From Beroe forskalii (Eukaryota; Ctenophora; Nuda; Beroida; Beroidae): 64,000 nucleotides of DNA. The translations under genes were made by a program, and so were the position numbers. Every line of letters starts with the position of its first letter. The stretch's first letter is position 1. The DNA lies in assembly GCA_011033025.1 (NCBI GenBank), contig WFMF01000234.1:131817-195816 (forward strand), given 5' to 3'. Positions 57,388 to 64,000 of this stretch are shown in pieces. Under the pieces are notes generated by a model that saw only the letters and a list, made by a program, of their open reading frames with translations, made no database searches and was not told the DNA's origin.

Positions 57388-59957
57388 ATAGAGTCAAATC
57401 CTAATTTTTTCAGGAACAAATTCTACACCAAGCGATTTTGACTATTTTCCACAGTTTTTTGCCCCAAAAATCGATCTAGCAACTTTCCGGGACTTTCCGG
57501 AGTGGGGAAAGTGCCGAAAAATCGATTTTTAGTTGAGGCGCAGCCAACTGACCTGTGAAAAATCGTAACTTGGCTCAGGAAGGTCGTAGAGACTTCTGTT
57601 TGGGCTTAAAAGAAGCGCAATGGCCATGTTTATATACAACTTGTCAATAAACATATGCCCTAAAATGATCAGGAACAGAGTTATGGGCGAAAAACTGATT
57701 TTTGGGCACCCGCGATACATAGCGGAGGCGGTTTTTGTATCTCAGCTCAGGATGGTCGTAGAGACTTCAATTTTGGCTTAAAAGAAGCGCAATGACCATG
57801 TTTATATACGACTTGTTCATAAACATATGCCCTAAAATGCTCAGAAACAGAGTTATGGGCGAAAAACTGATTTTTGGGCACCTGAGATACATAGCGGAGG
57901 CGATTTTGTATCTCAGCTCAGGAGGATCGTAGAGACTTCAATTTGCGCTTAAAAGAAGCGCAATGACCATGCTTATATACGACTTGTCAATAAATATATG
58001 CCCTAAAATGCTCAGGAACAGAGTAATGGGCGAAAAGCTGATTTTTTTTGGGTACCAGCAATACATAGCGGAGGCGGTTTTTGTATCTCAGCTCAGAAAG
58101 ATTGTAGAGACTCCGTTTTGGGCTTAAAAGAAGCACATTGGCTTGTTTACATACTCCTTGTTAATGAAAATAAACCCTAAAATACTCTTGGGCGACAACC
58201 TGATTCACTCATGGGCCATGAGGCAGTGCTGAGGCACTTTTATAAATATCCCAGGCCAGAAAGCGTAGCAATTGACTTTTTTTGATATTCCCCATATAAT
58301 ACAGGTCGCAGAGCTTGGACCTAGGTGTCATTGATGGATCATTATGTTTTCATAAGAATGTTCTGATGGGCTATATGGCTGCCAAGCTCAGCAAAAGTAT
58401 ACTAAATGATTTACCACAGGGCTCAAAGTGTTTGATCACTCCAGAACCGGAACTTATATCAAAATCAAATAGATGTTGCCAATATTCATGGCATACAATC
58501 CAAAATATTCATATGTTCAGCTCATCATTTTACCTTCCTGCCCAGTGCACAGTTTCTCGGTTCACTCGGCTGAGTGAACCGAGTGGCTGCGTAGGTGTTT
58601 TGAAGGAAAGAATCTTCACCCTTAGCACGATAAGCAGGGCCAGGAACTGGACCACCAGCTTACCAGGTCCGGGAATTGAACCTTACTTCATAGATATGGA
58701 ATAGACGTGTTGACTCCATAGATATGGATTATGGAAGGCACTGCATACAATTAAGTCACAGACGAGACCATGGATTTGACCTATTATATAATTTATATAC
58801 CCTGACCAAACAAGACTCTAGAATTAGATTATTTCCTCCTGCTCGAGTCAGAAAATCTTCGTCAGTATTTATCATTCAACCACCTATGTAAAGATTTTTG
58901 AGACCTACTTCAGATTTGGTTTAAGTTCACTAATCAATATTTTGCTTGGCAATTCCGTTGTGACCCTTTAAGCGAAATAAGATATGAAATCCCCAGATGT
59001 AAAGATTCTCAGGAGAATAAAAACTCCAGGCCAAAAATAATCATTAACAAGAACATGGTAAGAACTGGTAATTGTGGTTCTTTAAAGTTCTTTTTAAGTT
59101 TAAGCCTCATGGGCCATTGGGCCAAGCAGAGATTCGAAAATCGCATCTGTCATGTCCTTAAGGAGACAAAAATATGAGTCATATTAAATTATTAACATGG
59201 CCACTGCGCTATTTTTAGTCTCTACGATCCTCCTGAGCTGAGGCCTGAGATACAAAAATCGCCTCCCCTATGTATTGCGGGTGCCCAAAAATCAGTTTTT
59301 CACCCATAACTCTGTTCCTGAGCATTTAAGGGCATATGTTTATTAACAAGTCGTATATAAACATGGTCATTGCGCTTCTTTTAAGCCCAAATTGAAGTCT
59401 CTACGATCCTCCTGAGCTGAAATACAAAAATCGCCTCCGCTATGTATCGCGGGTGCCAAAAATCAGTTTTTCGCCCATAACTCTGTTCCTGATCATTTTA
59501 GGGCATATGTTTATTAACAAGTCGTATATAAACATGGTCATTGCGTTTCTTTTAAGCCCAAATTGAAGTCTCTACGATCCTCCTGAGCTGAGATACAAAA
59601 ATCGCCTCCGCTATGTATCGCGGGTGCCCAAAAATCAGTTTTTCGCCCATAACTATGTTCCTGATCATTTTAGGGCATATGTTTATTAACAAGTTGTATA
59701 TAAACATGGTCATTGCGCTTCTTTCAAGCCCAAATTGAAGTCTCTACGACCTTCCTGAGCCGAGTTGCGATTTTTCACAGGTCAGTCGGCTGCGCCTCAA
59801 CTAAAAATCGATTTTTCGGCACTTTCCCCACTCCGGAAAGTCCCGGAGAGTTGCTAGATCGATTTTTTGGGCAGAAAACTGTGGAAAACAGTCAAAATCG
59901 CTTGGTGTAGAATTTGTTCCGATTTTGAGCTATTCTGGGCCAGATTTGACTCTATTA
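57388..59957. mobile_element. Foldback element FB3, opposite orientation to FB1 and FB2
   Basis: The left end is AGAGTCAAATCCTAATTTTT, which is the right end of FB1/FB2. The right end, inverted, is AGAGTCAAATCTGGCCCAGA, their left end. It is flanked by TTATC(AT) on both sides. Arms have about three to four ~172-bp units each. The core (about 58130-59215) is the full FB1 core inverted, with a 129-codon plus frame (58315-58704) sharing the I-L-N-D-L-P-Q-G-S-K-C-L-I-T text with FB1 and FB2. Confidence 0.85.
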
Positions 59958-61706
59958 TTATCATTGCAAAGATATGAGTACCAGAGTAATCCAACTAAAA
60001 ATATCGTTCAGGTGGGAGCTAAAGGGAGCTAAAATAATATAATCTACACAAGAAGTGAATCAAATCAACAAGATTGATGACAATACAGGTATACAGGGGA
60101 ATCACATAATTTTTGAAAGCTTCTGCACTTCAAACTTCTACCCCTTGAAAACATGATCAATTGCTGCAATTCTTGCCATCCCACATAAATTGTACACATG
60201 CTTCATGACAGGTTTTCTAACGTAATAACAGTACTTGAAGCTGGTTAGGAGGAACCCAGTGTGCCTCTTTATCAAATGTACATTTTATCATCTATTTCTG
60301 AGCATGGTGGGATGCGTGTTACAACCAGTTACAGTCGGCTTATTGTGAAGTCATCTAAAATAGCCATGTTTCTCGCATCATATCTCCCATATCATGACGC
60401 CATTATCTATGACGCCATTATCATAGCTTAACATGGCGAGTTGATGACGATGAACCAGCTACTGCTGACGCGAAGCATCGGAATGTTTACAATTCTGAGA
60501 GGGTGTTGTCAGCCATGTTAACTGCTAGTGCCCTCCCAGAACAGAGCTCAGATACCAGGACATTTCAAGATTTCTATGGTTTGAACAAAAGAATTTCATT
60601 AAATCACGTTTAAGGTGTATTATATGAACACTACAACTCAAGAAAAAGTACATTCATATTTCATCAATTTCGGGAATACATGGCAGAATTTTGTACAAGA
60701 ACTCGGGACTCGACAGTCGAAAATCGGCCCAACAAAATTTCATAAAAGAATCACAGCAATCAATGGCGTTCAACATTAACAGGTTAATTCGTAAAAACCT
60801 TCATTCTTGATTTCTCTCAATTTCTTCGCATTTGCTTTTCTAATAAAATAAATGGGCGCTCTTCTCTGAAGCAAGCATTCCCAACAATAAAGCACATATA
60901 AAGGGGCCGGTAGTTCGCATTATTGAGCTAATTATCTTAATTCGAGAGCTAGTGTGTGTGAGAGAGGCAGCTATACACGATGCAATAATATCTTGTTTCT
61001 ACACACTATTGAGGTGTGGATTTGAGAATATTCCTCGAGACGAAGCTGAGTGGAACATGGAAAATCCACCACAGAAATAGTAGGTATTAAGATACAAGTC
61101 CGTTCCGTTAACGATCGAAAACTCAAAGGTAGAGATTCCGCTCCGTAAACTGGATTTCAAACTAGCCAAACGTGTAGGGAACTAAATAATAGGTATTCTA
61201 ATCTACAAACCATACACCTAAAATGTGAGATTTGAGAGTGCAAATGAGCGAGATATTCTTCTTATCGAAAAATGTGCTAAATTGTTGGTAATTGAGTAAC
61301 TGAACAATTTTCACTCCCGCTGTACTTTGGCCCTTGAAATTTTATATAGAAAGCCGATAAATTCCAACATATTAAAACATATAATAATTATAGGAATATA
61401 CAAGATTATTACCCAACATTTGCAAATATAACAAAATAAAATTTCTTCTGCGAAGTGCGAACTACGAACTAGTTACTGTTCAGGCCCTGTACACTGTACA
61501 GTACTGTACAACATACACTGTGCAACTTATACTGTGTATACTGTACGGTGTGGATGGCACAAGACTCTAGTACATTTTCAATTCACATCATACATCTTTA
61601 TTTCATATTTAAATTAAATGTACAGAATGTATTAAAGTATTAATAAATCATTTTCTAAAAGAGTGCTACGATCGATTTCAAGAGTGGGCGGGCAAACTGG
61701 AGAAGC
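59958..61706. other. Intergenic, nothing coding seen
   Basis: AT-rich. It contains a block at about 60360-60440 with repeated GACGCCATTATC and a GTACTGTACA-rich patch near 61490-61550. Confidence 0.55.
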
Positions 61707-62460
61707 CGTTGATACTAAAAGCAGGAACGACCCTAAACCACCCAACCCACCCGAACCCACCGGATTTTGCCTTTAAACCACTCGAACCCACCCGAAACAA
61801 CCTGAATCCACCGAAGTCTTTTTAAAACCTTTCAGACCTTCCTGAAGGTTTGCCTCTTGGTTCCATAAAGGGAAACATACAGCACAAAAGTTGGGGCGGT
61901 TAAAAAAATGCCGGTTGAAATAGGTCAAATGAAACTTCCATTAGTTGGATTATATATCAGTGTTGAATAAATTTGAATGTCATCATTTACCATCGTTTTA
62001 TCATCGTATAGCCCATCATCATATTATGATGATGGGCTAAACGATGATAAAAAAACCAGAATTTGGGTTTTAGTGGTTATTTTAGGGCAAAAATCCCCGA
62101 TCGGGCAACTGCTTGAAATATTTATGTCCAAAGGGCCGGTTAAAAAAGGCCGGCTAAAAGGAAAGAAGAAAAAATCTATATTTTTTACCAAAGTGGGGTG
62201 TGGCTTATTTGGCCTGTGAAAAATCAAACTTGGAGCGGATTCTGTCAGGTGCATTGTGAAATTTAAAAACCTTACACTGAACCCACGTGAAACCACCCAA
62301 AACGAGCGGAACCACCCACACCCATCCAAAATATAAATTTTGGGTGGTTTCGGATCGGTTCGGGAGGTTTTAGGTGGGTCCGATGGTTACTTGAGACCAA
62401 ATCCGGTGGGTTCGGGGTGGGTTGGGTGGTTTCGAATCATTACTGCTTTTAGTATCGACG
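61707..62460. mobile_element. Foldback MITE with CCACCC-rich arms and a central palindrome
   Basis: Ends CGTTGATACTAAAAGCAG and CTGCTTTTAGTATCGACG are inverted. Inside each are ~100-150 bp of CCACCCGAACCCACC-like repeats (GGTGGGTT on the right). At about 61996-62052 there is a near-perfect palindrome (TTTTATCATCGT, then AGCCCATCATCAT, and inverse). No coding frame supported. Confidence 0.8.
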
Positions 62461-64000
62461 AGAGGAGCTTTTGCCCATGAAGCCAGGCGGTGTAATATGA
62501 CAAGACCCGGCCACTTAATACTATGGTATAACTCTTTTACCCTGAACCGGCTATTACTCACGCGCAGTCTACACCTAACCTCATATTATACAAATTAACC
62601 GTTAGTTACTATCAGCTGAATAATTGAACACTATGATAGGGGTGCTATTTGAATAGCGTTCACTTACTAAATGTATCACGTATTTCTTACATCACGACAA
62701 TTAGGAGTCTAAACGACCAGCACACAGTTACCCGGATAAAATAGGCGGTGTCACCATGAATATGATTATGGCGCAAAGTGGGGTGTTCGTTTGAGCTGAC
62801 TATTTCCGGCGACAACCTCTCCTAATTTAACCAGGGTGCAGGTAACTGGTAAGCATGTTAACGAACACAGCACTAAATTACCTTTAATTTCAACTTTCAA
62901 GGACTGTTCTTACGATACACCTATTCTGGGCACGATAAATAAACGGCTTGTTACATCATGTAAAACCACCGTAATTAAATGTTATGAATGCGCATAATTA
63001 TATTATCCGGGAACGATTATCCGATAATTGCGCTAAACTGTCATGATGGTAACACTTCATAACATAATCTAGTGCCGTGTTTTTACTTTTTATTAAAGAT
63101 CAAATTATAACACGCGTGTGGATCAAAGTAAAAATAATTACATGAAACTATCAATAATTACAGGCTCAGTTTAGGCAGACCTCGATCATCATCATTTTAT
63201 ATCATAAGAATTCTAAACATTAAAGCTTGGTAACAACATATTTTATTATACAGCTTTTACACTAGATCATAATGTATTTATATATTTGCAAAACAATGCG
63301 TTGTTCATTTCATCAGTGTACACCGAGTGTCCAAAGTACATAAACAATGTAGTGTGAATGTATTCAATAATGAACATGCTGTGTATAAACCTCAACTCAA
63401 ACTCACTTTCCTTAAAATTCCCTGTGAATTGTAAACACAGCTAAACATGCGTATTCATTACATCACCCGAATATCAGCTCACTCACAGTGTTCGAAGGTA
63501 AGACCAATCAAATCGCATGATCTGTCTGGTACTGCACGCTCATTGGTCGATCCTTGGAGTGGGTAAACCGCTTAATATAGAAGTACACATGAAAGATTTC
63601 AAGACTAAATGAACTTCGCATACTTTAATAGAAAGAGTATTCGTTAAAAATCGTGACAATACAAAACACTGTCATGATGGAATTTAAACGAAACACTGCA
63701 GAGATACACACACGCGTATACATACATATATAGTTCATATTAATATCTACCCCGACACTCTAGGGTTCACATAACCTAGAGGGATAACAAGGCTCATGTT
63801 GCGAAAAGCGTCGTCGTAGTGAAATCTATATTATGAGCTTCACTGAAAAGATCATGATGAAAGCACAATGCACGATGTACTTCCTTAATAGGGGACATGA
63901 TGGACTAAAATCCGATATTTCTAAAAAAAACTTTAAATTTTCAAAATAAACCGTCATCATTATTATCGTTATCATCACGCATACAAGTTTATATCACTAT
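62461..64000. other. AT-rich sequence to the window end, no feature supported
   Basis: No convincing exon, repeat family or RNA gene recognised. Confidence 0.5.

Overview
The window is nuclear DNA from an animal, most likely an invertebrate. The evidence is short GT-AG introns (often 80-400 bp), an ELOVL elongase, a mitochondrial-type DnaJ, large coiled-coil genes, degenerate CCCTAA (TTAGGG-type) repeats, a non-LTR ORF1 fragment, and many small inverted-repeat DNA elements. The species cannot be told from sequence alone. Exon limits below were placed by eye from splice sites, reading-phase continuity and family motifs.

Layout. 1-611 (-): last visible exon of a probably secreted protein resembling VMO1, running into a 15-bp in-frame minisatellite. 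1487-2775 (+): four 3' exons of a very-long-chain fatty acid elongase. 4410-5043 (+): a small coiled-coil reading frame broken by frame shifts. 6218-15999 (-): a 25-exon coiled-coil gene with start and stop both visible. 17283-18072 (+): remnant of a non-LTR retrotransposon. 18428-26543 (-): a second large coiled-coil gene with a 3-kb exon; its 5' end is uncertain. 26895-38080: repeat territory with two large foldback elements (FB1, FB2), a third terminal-inverted-repeat element and duplicated non-coding segments. About 40.87-44.73 kb: a 3.8-kb C/T-rich 18-bp minisatellite that ends at a splice acceptor. 44732-48545 (+): the 3' part of a gene joining the end of a calponin-homology (CH) domain to an FTS/AKTIP-like UEV domain. 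49097-51680: a repeat pair containing telomere-like CCCTAA blocks, interrupted by a hAT-type and a Harbinger-type MITE. 53623-55002 (-): an intact single-exon DnaJ gene. 57388-59957: third foldback element (FB3), in opposite orientation. The last 4 kb hold one more foldback MITE and no gene I could support.

Themes. Several introns, mostly in the two coiled-coil genes, carry tandem duplications that begin at the 3' splice site and copy the acceptor, and sometimes exon sequence, back into the intron. Four otherwise convincing genes or reading frames show frame breaks, and every one is cured by adding one base. This points to single-base deletions in the assembly, or less likely in the genome. 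The three foldback elements share distinct left and right ends, arms of about 172-bp tandem units and a common core, and a near-identical unoccupied target exists for FB2. The elongase and DnaJ are housekeeping functions (ER lipid elongation; mitochondrial protein folding). The coiled-coil and CH-UEV proteins look cytoskeletal, centrosomal or trafficking-related, but their functions are inferred only.
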